From Candidatus Cloacimonadota bacterium (lineage in GTDB: Bacteria; Cloacimonadota; Cloacimonadia; Cloacimonadales; TCS61), in the NCBI GenBank assembly GCA_016927675.1, contig JAFGMF010000159.1, positions 1 through 5,643 on the forward strand: DNA of 5,643 bases. The letters are read 5' to 3'. The notes below the pieces were generated by a model. That model saw only the letters and a program-made list of their open reading frames with translations, made no database searches and was not told the origin of the DNA. The translations under genes were made by a program, and so were the position numbers. This document shows, piece by piece, positions 1 through 5,643 of this stretch (position 1 is the stretch's first letter; every line of letters begins with the position of its first letter).

Positions 1-1368
1 TATTATTTTCTGTTCAAAAAGATCGGAAATTTCCAGAATTTCACCTAGGGGAGAAACAATCATGGAATATCCTGTATTTGCGCATCTGTAAATAGATTTT
101 CTGGTTTCGATTGCCCTGAGAACAGTCATTGCCGCATGCTGATATGTCCCGGCTGAACGGTGAAACCAGGCATCATTAGTGATATTGATGATAAAATCAG
201 CCCCTTTTCTGGCAATTGCTGAAGTGATTTCGGGAAATGCAATTTCAAAACAGATAATGGCAGAAAAAGTGTGATTGTTTATGTTGAAAGATGTTATTTT
301 GTCCCCATACTCAAAATTCGCCTGTCCCAGCTGGATATTCCAGAGAAAGGGAAATATTCCCAGCAATGGCATTCTCTCGCCGACCGGGACGAGGATATTT
401 TTCCGGAAAGGTTCGTCTACCGTGCCATTTTTTCTGAACAGGGATGCACTGTTATAGAATTTATACCGTTGTGGATGCGGTGGCAATGAGGGCTCATAAT
501 CAGGGAAGCCGGTAAAGATATCTACCCCTGTTTCCCGAATAAGGTCTTCAACAAAAAATCGATATCTGTGATGTTTCAGAAGATAGACGGGCAGGGCAGA
601 TTCCGGCCAGACTATCAGATCGGGAGCTGATTCCGCAGCCTTGCTGGTAAGTTTGGCATAACGGTGAAGAGTTGAATCCAGAAAACTTTCTTCCCATTTA
701 AGATTTTGAGGAATACTTGCCTGAATCATGGCGATATTCAAGTTCGTCTTTTTTAACGGAAACGTGTTTACTTGGACAATTCCATATACTATCCAGCAGA
801 TTAAGACAATAATCATCAGCAACAGACTGGACCCGGGAGTTTTTCTTATCCGGAAGATGAAAATATTGATCAGCAGGATCAATAAAGATAAAAGGTAAAC
901 ACCGCCCAGATCGGCTGCCTGCAGAAGAACCAGATAATCGGTCAGCGCATAACCAATATTAAACCAGGGAAAGCGAAATTCTCCCAGACTCTGGAGGAAT
1001 TCGAAACTGATCCAGCAGAAGATCAGAAACAGATATTTAAAACGGGGCTGCCACTGCCAGAGTAATCCGATAAACGAGAAAAGAAGAGCAAAATAAAAAC
1101 CGAATAGCAGCAGCAAACCAAAAAATCCTGGAACGGTTACCAGGCTTATCCAATGCAGACAGACAACTGAATATATTGTGCTGTAAACTAATCCGGCTAA
1201 TATCAACTGTTTTTTATCTGGTTTTTCTTCCCAAAAAGACAACAGGGGAAGAAAAGACCAGAAAACCAGCCAGCCAAGGGATACAGGTAATCGACTTAAT
1301 CCGGCCAGCATTGCTGCCAGCGCAGGTTTCCATATCCAGGTTTTGCTAAGGAGTGCTGATATTCTCAT
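1..1368 (-). CDS. lnt: Apolipoprotein N-acyltransferase, 3' end beyond window
   Basis: Lnt transfers an acyl chain from phospholipid to the N-terminal diacylglyceryl-cysteine of apolipoproteins at the periplasmic face of the inner membrane, the last step of lipoprotein maturation in diderms. My translation gives 456 residues without a stop up to the window edge (E. coli Lnt is about 512), so only the extreme C-terminus is missing. Residues 1-200 hold hydrophobic segments (about 54-74, 80-104, 110-126, 153-172, 180-200) with the family motifs FPWFNIGY (133-140) and DLGGVYLL. The nitrilase-like domain starts near 211 with IAMIQASIPQNLKW. The triad is complete: Glu256 in VWPESALP, Lys323 in RKNILVPVGER, and Cys373 in IICFEIAFPE. 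The supporting Glu331 and Glu375 have the same spacing as E. coli E343 and E389. The ATG start at 1368 lies inside the upstream lipoprotein gene (23-nt overlap) behind a weak GGA site, which suggests translational coupling. Confidence 0.96.
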   Translation of the reverse strand, partial: MRISALLSKTWIWKPALAAMLAGLSRLPVSLGWLVFWSFLPLLSFWEEKPDKKQLILAGLVYSTIYSVVCLHWISLVTVPGFFGLLLLFGFYFALLFSFIGLLWQWQPRFKYLFLIFCWISFEFLQSLGEFRFPWFNIGYALTDYLVLLQAADLGGVYLLSLLILLINIFIFRIRKTPGSSLLLMIIVLICWIVYGIVQVNTFPLKKTNLNIAMIQASIPQNLKWEESFLDSTLHRYAKLTSKAAESAPDLIVWPESALPVYLLKHHRYRFFVEDLIRETGVDIFTGFPDYEPSLPPHPQRYKFYNSASLFRKNGTVDEPFRKNILVPVGERMPLLGIFPFLWNIQLGQANFEYGDKITSFNINNHTFSAIICFEIAFPEITSAIARKGADFIINITNDAWFHRSAGTYQHAAMTVLRAIETRKSIYRCANTGYSMIVSPLGEILEISDLFEQKII

Positions 1369-2167
1369 AAATTATTTCCAGAACCTGAATTTCCCTGTCA
1401 GAAATAATCGTACAATATCCTTCCCGGATCATGAAATTTGTCCATCTTTCAGGAGATAAGGCAAATTTTTCTGCCCCGCTTCCCGAAGTAATATAATTTC
1501 CCGCCAGATCATAGCGAACTTTTCTATCATACTGAACGTAACCTTTATCTTCTGAAATGAACTGCCCAAACCGGTCAAAAACAAAACTGCAGTCTTCATC
1601 TCTACTGTAAAGTATCACATAATTTCTGGTTACCGTCAATTGATCCGGAGATCGAATCTGAAATTTCCCGAATTCATAATAGTTATCATCATTAAGTTGT
1701 TGTCTGAAAATCACTTCCTGATAATTTCGATCGTAGAAGTAAAATTTCTCATCGATGGTCAAATCCAGCAAAACCGGTTCCGGTAAATCAGTAAGATCAA
1801 ATTCTGCCGTCATCTTGCCATCACGGTCAAATCTGGATATTTTTTTCTCGAAACTGTCCAGCACAAGCAGTTTCCCGTCAGGAGTCAAAGCAATATCCGC
1901 TATCCTGCTGAAATTACCTTGAGAGAATCCCAGTCCGCCAATTACATTGATTTTTTTCCCTTCGTGATAAATATGAATTTTGCTGTTATTGGGATCAAGT
2001 GCGTACAGGGTTTTTTCCGAGGCGGAATATAAGGCCTTAGCTGATTTGAAATCGGGATAGATCCGGTAAATAACATTCATGGAAACAGGCTTCAGATATT
2101 GTTGTCTGCTGAAAGTAGAGCAGCCGGCCAGGATAATAACAATCCAGAGGCTAAATTTTTTCGGCAA
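1346..2167 (-). CDS. Lipoprotein with NHL/beta-propeller-like repeats, function unknown
   Basis: A 273-residue exported lipoprotein. The N-terminus is a signal peptide: KK at 3-4, a hydrophobic core at about 7-15, and the lipobox LAGC with the modified Cys at 16. Residue +2 is Ser, so by the enterobacterial sorting rule it would go to the outer membrane (inference). The mature part has repeats like NHL or YncE-type propeller blades: ALYSASEKTLYALDPNNSKI (45-64), then IADIALTPDGKLLVLDSFEK (89-108) followed by ISRFDRDG, and a further FVFDRFGQFI strand near 195-204. It is too short for a clear six-blade propeller and no catalytic residues stand out, so I give no biochemical function. The start is TTG at 2167. 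It is chosen because AAGGA sits 8 nt upstream and because the next Met (residue 30) would remove the signal peptide. The gene overlaps the end of recJ by 17 nt and the start of lnt by 23 nt, so it is probably co-translated with both. Confidence 0.86.
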   Translation of the reverse strand: MPKKFSLWIVIILAGCSTFSRQQYLKPVSMNVIYRIYPDFKSAKALYSASEKTLYALDPNNSKIHIYHEGKKINVIGGLGFSQGNFSRIADIALTPDGKLLVLDSFEKKISRFDRDGKMTAEFDLTDLPEPVLLDLTIDEKFYFYDRNYQEVIFRQQLNDDNYYEFGKFQIRSPDQLTVTRNYVILYSRDEDCSFVFDRFGQFISEDKGYVQYDRKVRYDLAGNYITSGSGAEKFALSPERWTNFMIREGYCTIISDREIQVLEIIYENISTP

Positions 2168-3875
2168 AATGAATATCCTTCAATTTTCCCTGAATAGTAG
2201 TCCTGCCCTGCCACGTATTGAATTCCAGTGAATAGGCAATATCAATAGATGCCCCCTTTTTCAGGAATGGGAGATAGTCTCCCAGATTGAATCCGATCAG
2301 ATCGAGAGTACATCCGTCCTTCATAACTTTCAATTTCAAATGGTTTTTACCGACATTATAGGGAAATCCTATTATCATCACATTTGTTGTGAAGAAAATT
2401 GGACGCATGTTCCCCGGTCCAAACGGCGCAAACTGGTTCAACCATACCAGAAGGTGTTCATTGATATCATAAAGTTCCAGAAAAGCATCCACTTTAAGGG
2501 GCGGGATAAGTTCTTCCTGTTTTAGAAGATCTCTGGCATAACTGTTCAATCTGTTTTCGATAACATCGACATATTCGGCAAGAACAGAGAGTCCGGCAGC
2601 ATATTTATGCCCTCCGAAAGTTTCGAGATATTCTTCCACATGGGTAAGAGCTTCAAACAGATCAAATCCTGAAATACTACGGCCAGAACCGCTGCCGATA
2701 CCATCCTTGAAAGTTATCATGATTGCGGGTCGGTAATATTTTTCAACAAGTTTGGAAGCAACGATCCCAATGACCCCGGGATGCCAGTCATCCGAAGAAA
2801 TGACAATACAATAGGTATCCTGCATATTCTTGTATTTTTTTTCAATAATATCACATGCCTCTTGAAAAGTACGCTGGTCGATCTGTTGGCGAAGAGAATT
2901 TTCATGTTCGATTATTTCGGCTAATTCCCGGCTCTTTTCCTCATCGGTAGCAACCATTAATTCAACTGCTCTTAAAGCGCTGCCCATTCTTCCGGCAGCA
3001 TTGATCCTGGGTGCAATACCAAAAACAATATCGGCAGAATTCAATTCTTTCTGGGAAAGCCCGGCTAGATTGATCAATGCGTTTAATCCAATATTCTGTT
3101 TTTTCAGAAGTCTTTCCAGCCCTATGCTGGCAAAAATCCGATTTTCGCCGGTCAGGCTGACGATATCAGCGATTGTTCCCAGGGCAACCAGATCGACATA
3201 TTTATCGACAAATTCTCTGGTATCAAGTTTTAGTTTGCTGTAAACTGCCATCAGAAGCTTATAAGCAACTCCAACTCCAGCAAGGTCTTTGAAGGGATAT
3301 TCACTAAGTGGATGTTTGGGATTGATGATTGCCAGAGCGTTGGGCAATACATCCTTCGGATTATGATGATCCGTGATAATTATTTCGATCCCGAGTGAAT
3401 TTATCTGGTCAACTTCTTCGATGGCATTAATGCCGCAGTCGACACTGATGATCAATTTAGTGCCATTTTCTTTCAATTGATCAATCCCGCTCAAGGAAAG
3501 GCCATATCCATCTATCATCCGATGCGGAATATAAAAATCAATCAGAGCACCGGTTTTTTTCAGTCCCAGATAAAGAAGAGCCGTTGAGGTTGTACCATCA
3601 ACATCATAGTCTCCATAGATCGTGATCAGCTCTTTCCTGTCAATCGCCTGAATAATCCGCTCAGCAGCTTTCTCCATATCCCTGAAGATAAATGGATCTG
3701 AAACATCATCCAGACTTGGATAGAAAAATTTCCTGATCTCCTCTGACTCAGTGATGCCTTTTCTGATGAGCATTTCGGCTATCAGTCCGGGGCATTTGAG
3801 TTGTTCAGATAATTTATCTTTCAATATCAATTGTTCTTCGCCAAGAGGATCTGCAATTTTCCAACTTTTCTGCAT
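2151..3875 (-). CDS. recJ: Single-stranded-DNA-specific 5'-3' exonuclease RecJ
   Basis: RecJ degrades single-stranded DNA 5' to 3' in the cytoplasm, in RecF-pathway recombination, mismatch repair and base excision repair, using Mn/Mg ions held by its DHH domain. From the ATG at 3875 the protein is 574 residues, the normal length (E. coli 577). Seen in order: DYDVDG (89-94, motif I), SVDCG (144-148), TDHH (168-171, the DHH signature), GTIAD (233-237), and RINAAGRMGSA (290-300). The DHHA1 part follows with HPGVIGIVASKL (365-376), GSGRS (396-400) and FGGH (420-423), then an OB-fold-like C-terminus to residue 574 (FGPGN, then NHLKLKV). The metal-binding motifs are all intact, so it should be active. 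An in-frame TTG at 3908 would add 11 residues, but it lies inside the P1 helix of rnpB; the ATG has AGG 7 nt upstream. It follows rnpB by 27 nt and overlaps the lipoprotein gene. Confidence 0.97.
   Translation of the reverse strand: MQKSWKIADPLGEEQLILKDKLSEQLKCPGLIAEMLIRKGITESEEIRKFFYPSLDDVSDPFIFRDMEKAAERIIQAIDRKELITIYGDYDVDGTTSTALLYLGLKKTGALIDFYIPHRMIDGYGLSLSGIDQLKENGTKLIISVDCGINAIEEVDQINSLGIEIIITDHHNPKDVLPNALAIINPKHPLSEYPFKDLAGVGVAYKLLMAVYSKLKLDTREFVDKYVDLVALGTIADIVSLTGENRIFASIGLERLLKKQNIGLNALINLAGLSQKELNSADIVFGIAPRINAAGRMGSALRAVELMVATDEEKSRELAEIIEHENSLRQQIDQRTFQEACDIIEKKYKNMQDTYCIVISSDDWHPGVIGIVASKLVEKYYRPAIMITFKDGIGSGSGRSISGFDLFEALTHVEEYLETFGGHKYAAGLSVLAEYVDVIENRLNSYARDLLKQEELIPPLKVDAFLELYDINEHLLVWLNQFAPFGPGNMRPIFFTTNVMIIGFPYNVGKNHLKLKVMKDGCTLDLIGFNLGDYLPFLKKGASIDIAYSLEFNTWQGRTTIQGKLKDIHFAEKI
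2176..2180 (-). promoter_or_regulatory. Ribosome binding site of the lipoprotein gene
   Basis: AAGGA on the minus strand, 8 nt before the TTG codon at 2167, and inside the last codons of recJ. It is what supports the non-ATG start of the lipoprotein gene. Confidence 0.7.
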
Positions 3876-3881
3876 AATACT

Positions 3882-3887
3882 ACCTTT
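3882..3887 (-). promoter_or_regulatory. Ribosome binding site of recJ
   Basis: AAAGGT on the minus strand, with AGG 7 nt before the ATG at 3875. It settles the recJ start against the in-frame TTG at 3908, which has no comparable site and falls in the RNase P RNA. Confidence 0.6.
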
Positions 3888-3902
3888 ATTTTGTAAAATG
3901 TT

Positions 3903-4296
3903 TGTCAAAGAAGATATTAAGCCGAATTCTGTAAATTACCTAACAGGTAATTCAATGTCTATTTCTCTAAATCGGATATTGCTATTCTCTACGGAGATTC
4001 GTTAGCCGAACCGATTTTAGCTGCCCACCCGAGGGATAATCGAACGGGCAGTTCTTCCCTCCTATTTGGCATTGCACCGGATAAGGCTTTCCGAGCATAC
4101 CGGTTCACACCGGTATCTGGTGGTCTCTTACACCACCATTTCACCCTTACTCCGGAATAAATCCGAAGCGGTTTGTTTCTGTGGAGCTAGCTTTCTGTTG
4201 CCAGAACTTCCCGTTAGGAAGTATCCTGCCCTTTGGTGTTCGGACTTTCCTCCTGTCACCCCAGGGTAACAGGCAGACATTTTATCTTCTTTGACA
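3903..4296 (-). ncRNA. rnpB: RNase P RNA, bacterial type A
   Basis: The catalytic RNA of RNase P, which removes 5' leaders from pre-tRNAs. It is recognised from the conserved blocks GGAGGAAAGTCCG (CR I, within 4235-4253), AGTAAGGGTGAAA before GGTGGTGTAAGAGACCACC (P13 with CR III, 4119-4137), and ACAGAATTCGGCTTA near the 3' end (3918-3932). Helices I can pair by hand: P1 3903-3916 with 4283-4296 (14 bp, perfect); P2 3954-3960 with 4275-4281; P3, a 9-bp hairpin; P14 4097-4104 with 4109-4116, closed by a GTGA (GNRA) loop; P15 4031-4036 with 4056-4061; P17 4042-4045 with 4051-4054; the P6 pseudoknot 4046-4050 with 4227-4231; P18 3967-3975 with 4011-4020; and P19 3934-3952. The presence of P6, P15 and P17 gives type A. 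The ends are set by P1, giving about 394 nt (E. coli 377). The 5' end is 10 nt after the zinc-ribbon stop codon and there is no terminator before recJ, so the RNA is probably processed from a longer transcript or has a promoter inside the upstream gene. Confidence 0.96.
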
Positions 4297-4306
4297 TAAG
4301 ATTTTT

Positions 4307-5020
4307 TTACTCATTTTCAGAATTATCAACCAAAATTCTGCCACAATTTTCACAGTATATCAAACTCTGACCGTCTTTTAACTCAATAATCATTTGCGGT
4401 CTGATATTAAATCCACAACCTCCGCAGGCATTATTGATATTAAAAACGACAGCTTTTCTGTTTTTATTTTTTATCAGAGCGGCATAACGTTTAACAATCT
4501 GCGTTGGTATTTTATCAGCAAGCAGATTTCTTTTCTCTCTGTATTTTTCTATCTCCAATTCGACGTCTCTGATCCTTTTCTCCAGTTTTTCCTGATTTGC
4601 TTTAAGTTTTTCTTCAGCTTCTTTCTGAAGTTTTCTGGTTTCATCAAGTAGGGCTCTGAGGTTAGCCTCATCTTCCATAAAATCTATTATTTCATCATCC
4701 GTTTTTGTGTTTTGATTTTCAAGATGAGTGATCTCACTGTTCAATGCCTTGTATTCCTTATTGGTTTTTACAGCTAATAATTGATTTTTGTATTTATTCA
4801 TCTTTTCAATATTTTCTTTGATCTTGAGTTCTTTAAGTCTTTGATTTTTTAAATTATCTTCCAATTTTTCCTTTAAATCTTCAACTTCTTCATTCTTTAT
4901 TTTTAGATTATTCTTCAAACTGCTTAATTCTTCCGGCAGAGTTTTAGTTAAAATTTCTTTCTCACCGATAATATCATCACATTTCTGCATTTCAATTAAT
5001 ACTAGTAATTTTTCTATCAT
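4307..5020 (-). CDS. C4-type zinc-ribbon coiled-coil protein (DUF164, HP0958/CdsZ-like)
   Basis: A 237-residue protein with a long antiparallel coiled coil followed by a zinc ribbon. Residues about 20-170 are charged heptad-rich helix containing the family signature QLLAVKTNKEYKAL (80-93). The C-terminal ribbon has CGGC (Cys199, Cys202) and CENC (Cys223, Cys226), all four ligands present. The family (zf-RING_7) is widespread and poorly understood. Helicobacter HP0958 (FlgZ) binds the sigma-54 factor RpoN and flaA mRNA, and the chlamydial member is linked to RpoN and type III secretion. Which role applies here cannot be told from sequence. The ATG at 5020 is preferred over an in-frame ATG at 5056: it has GGAG 7 nt upstream and begins with the typical MIEKLLVLIEMQ, whereas the longer form would start inside a terminator hairpin. 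The gene lies directly before rnpB, and I recall similar neighbourhoods in some Actinobacteria. Confidence 0.92.
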   Translation of the reverse strand: MIEKLLVLIEMQKCDDIIGEKEILTKTLPEELSSLKNNLKIKNEEVEDLKEKLEDNLKNQRLKELKIKENIEKMNKYKNQLLAVKTNKEYKALNSEITHLENQNTKTDDEIIDFMEDEANLRALLDETRKLQKEAEEKLKANQEKLEKRIRDVELEIEKYREKRNLLADKIPTQIVKRYAALIKNKNRKAVVFNINNACGGCGFNIRPQMIIELKDGQSLIYCENCGRILVDNSENE

Positions 5021-5027
5021 AAGCTGT

Positions 5028-5031
5028 CTCC
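5028..5031 (-). promoter_or_regulatory. Ribosome binding site of the zinc-ribbon gene
   Basis: GGAG on the minus strand, 7 nt before the ATG at 5020. It fixes the start of the zinc-ribbon gene. It lies only about a dozen bases beyond the terminator T tract, so little leader remains for a separate promoter. Confidence 0.7.
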
Positions 5032-5042
5032 AGATTTCAGGG

Positions 5043-5080
5043 TATAAAAAAAGCATTTACCTGATCCGGTAAATGCTTTT
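5043..5080 (-). terminator. Intrinsic terminator after the fapA-like gene
   Basis: A perfect 13-bp stem (5049-5061 with 5068-5080) has a 6-nt loop. On the minus strand it is followed by a run of seven T (four of them inside the stem), then ATA. This is a textbook Rho-independent terminator for transcription arriving from the fapA-like gene, whose stop is 113 nt upstream. The outer A/T pairs would also give a weaker signal of AAAA-stem-TTTT on the plus strand, but no plus-strand gene ends here. The zinc-ribbon gene starts only about 22 nt downstream, so the hairpin could also act as an attenuator for that gene. A 37-codon reading frame passes through it. Confidence 0.8.
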
Positions 5081-5193
5081 ATTTCTGTTTTATCATCAGC
5101 ATTGTGAATTAATATCTTCTTCCTGTTCATAACCACTACTTTCACCTATTCTATCTTTCTTATTACGCAAAAATCTTACCGGGTCACATTTTG

Positions 5194-5643
5194 TCAACTT
5201 TCATTTATATTAAGTTCCTCATTACGTATTGAAATGATGATACCATTCATTTCCCGGGTTATCTTTTTAAGTTTGTCAAAAATCCTTATTTGTACTTCCG
5301 GAAAAACCTTATTATTGACCTTGATAAAATTATCCTGTGTTTTTTCGCCTAAAAAATTTATCAGTATCTCTTCGTATTCATCCTGAAGTTTGGAAACCCT
5401 GTCTTCGGTAAGTTTTATTCTGGGTTTGTTTTGATTAGATTTTTTCTTTAATCTGGCAATCTCCATTTCAAGATTGGTTATTTCTTCTTTGATGAAAGGG
5501 GATATACCCAATTCTACTTCATTTGACAGGGCAAAAGGACTACCGAGATTGGTTGTAACGATATTTCCACTGCTCTGGATCAAACCGCCGATTATCGAGC
5601 TTTCTGCGGAACCAATCAATCCCTTATCTGCTGCAACCCGACA
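5194..5643 (-). CDS. FapA/DUF342-family protein, C-terminal part only
   Basis: The last 149 codons of a gene whose 5' part is beyond the right edge; the frame is open to the first base of the minus strand, so the internal TTG at 5619 is not a start. The visible part begins CRVAADKGLIGSAESS and continues with glycine-spaced beta-strand turns (IIGGLIQSSGNIVTTNLGS, then VELGI). This is the end of the right-handed beta-helix typical of DUF342/FapA (Vibrio flagellar assembly protein A and relatives). A coiled-coil segment of about 75 residues follows, then the family's closing motif around NNKVFPEVQIRI and a last beta hairpin. FapA helps place a polar flagellar signalling component in Vibrio, but DUF342 proteins are common in bacteria without flagella, so the role here is unknown. 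A terminator follows, so this gene probably ends its own transcript. Confidence 0.83.
   Translation of the reverse strand, partial: CRVAADKGLIGSAESSIIGGLIQSSGNIVTTNLGSPFALSNEVELGISPFIKEEITNLEMEIARLKKKSNQNKPRIKLTEDRVSKLQDEYEEILINFLGEKTQDNFIKVNNKVFPEVQIRIFDKLKKITREMNGIIISIRNEELNINES

Noticed and set aside
271..489. Overlapping plus-strand frames in the first 500 bases
   Set aside because: They are antisense shadows of lnt, whose minus-strand frame is open through the whole region and carries the Lys and Cys catalytic motifs.
3876..3908. Longer RecJ starting at TTG 3908
   Set aside because: The TTG sits in the P1 helix of rnpB, the added 11 residues do not resemble RecJ, and the ATG at 3875 has its own ribosome site.
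3903..3908. TTGACA on the minus strand at the rnpB 3' end as a -35 box for recJ
   Set aside because: The nearest TATAAT-like hexamer (TAGTAT) is 20 bp away and overlaps the recJ ribosome-site region; the TTGACA is one arm of the P1 helix.
4021..4051. Alternative hairpin CTGCCC/GGGCAG in place of P6
   Set aside because: It would break the P6 pseudoknot and P17, which match the type A architecture; it may be a misfolding competitor.
4066..4269. Plus-strand 67-codon frame across rnpB
   Set aside because: It lies wholly in the RNase P RNA and its sequence is fully explained by conserved RNA helices.
5021..5056. Longer zinc-ribbon protein starting at ATG 5056
   Set aside because: The start falls in the terminator stem, the extra 12 residues are unlike the family, and GGAG is placed correctly for the ATG at 5020.
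5151..5197. TTGACA at the fapA-like stop with TAGAAT further down as a promoter for the zinc-ribbon gene
   Set aside because: The spacing between the two hexamers is about twice the usual 17 bp, no suitable partner stands at the right distance from either, and the terminator would lie downstream.

Overview
The window is a compact, AT-rich (roughly 40% GC by eye) stretch of bacterial chromosome in which every supported gene lies on the minus strand. Read in the direction of transcription (right to left) the order is: 3' end of a FapA/DUF342-family gene, a strong intrinsic terminator, a C4 zinc-ribbon coiled-coil gene (DUF164/HP0958/CdsZ-like), the RNase P RNA gene rnpB, recJ, a small lipoprotein gene with NHL-like repeats, and lnt (apolipoprotein N-acyltransferase), which runs off the left edge. 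There are no tRNAs, mobile elements, CRISPR arrays or signs of recent transfer.

The organism is a diderm bacterium: it has Lnt and a lipoprotein with Ser at +2, and its RNase P RNA is type A. The base composition, gene order and a low-GC NHL-like lipoprotein would suit an uncultured or FCB-related lineage such as Cloacimonadota or Marinimicrobia. That placement is only an impression and cannot be proven from the sequence here.

Layout. 1-1368 is lnt, with all catalytic residues visible and only the last few dozen codons missing. 1346-2167 is the lipoprotein gene, which overlaps both neighbours (23 nt with lnt, 17 nt with recJ) and uses a TTG start. 2151-3875 is a full-length recJ. 3903-4296 is rnpB, which fits between two protein genes with 10 nt on one side and 27 nt on the other and has no terminator of its own. 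4307-5020 is the zinc-ribbon gene. 5043-5080 is a 13-bp hairpin followed by a T tract. 5194-5643 is the FapA-like C-terminus.

From the zinc-ribbon gene to lnt the genes look like one transcription unit: overlaps or tiny gaps, no internal terminator, same strand. RNase P RNA would then have to be cut out of, or be transcribed separately within, an mRNA. The lipoprotein-lnt overlap puts a lipoprotein directly before the enzyme that finishes lipoprotein acylation. The points most worth a second look are structural features of the RNase P RNA (no GGU in L15, an enlarged P18, a 14-bp P1) and a small leader-like reading frame that runs through the terminator and ends on the start codon of the zinc-ribbon gene. 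I see no evidence for a wholly new system; this is mainly housekeeping DNA.
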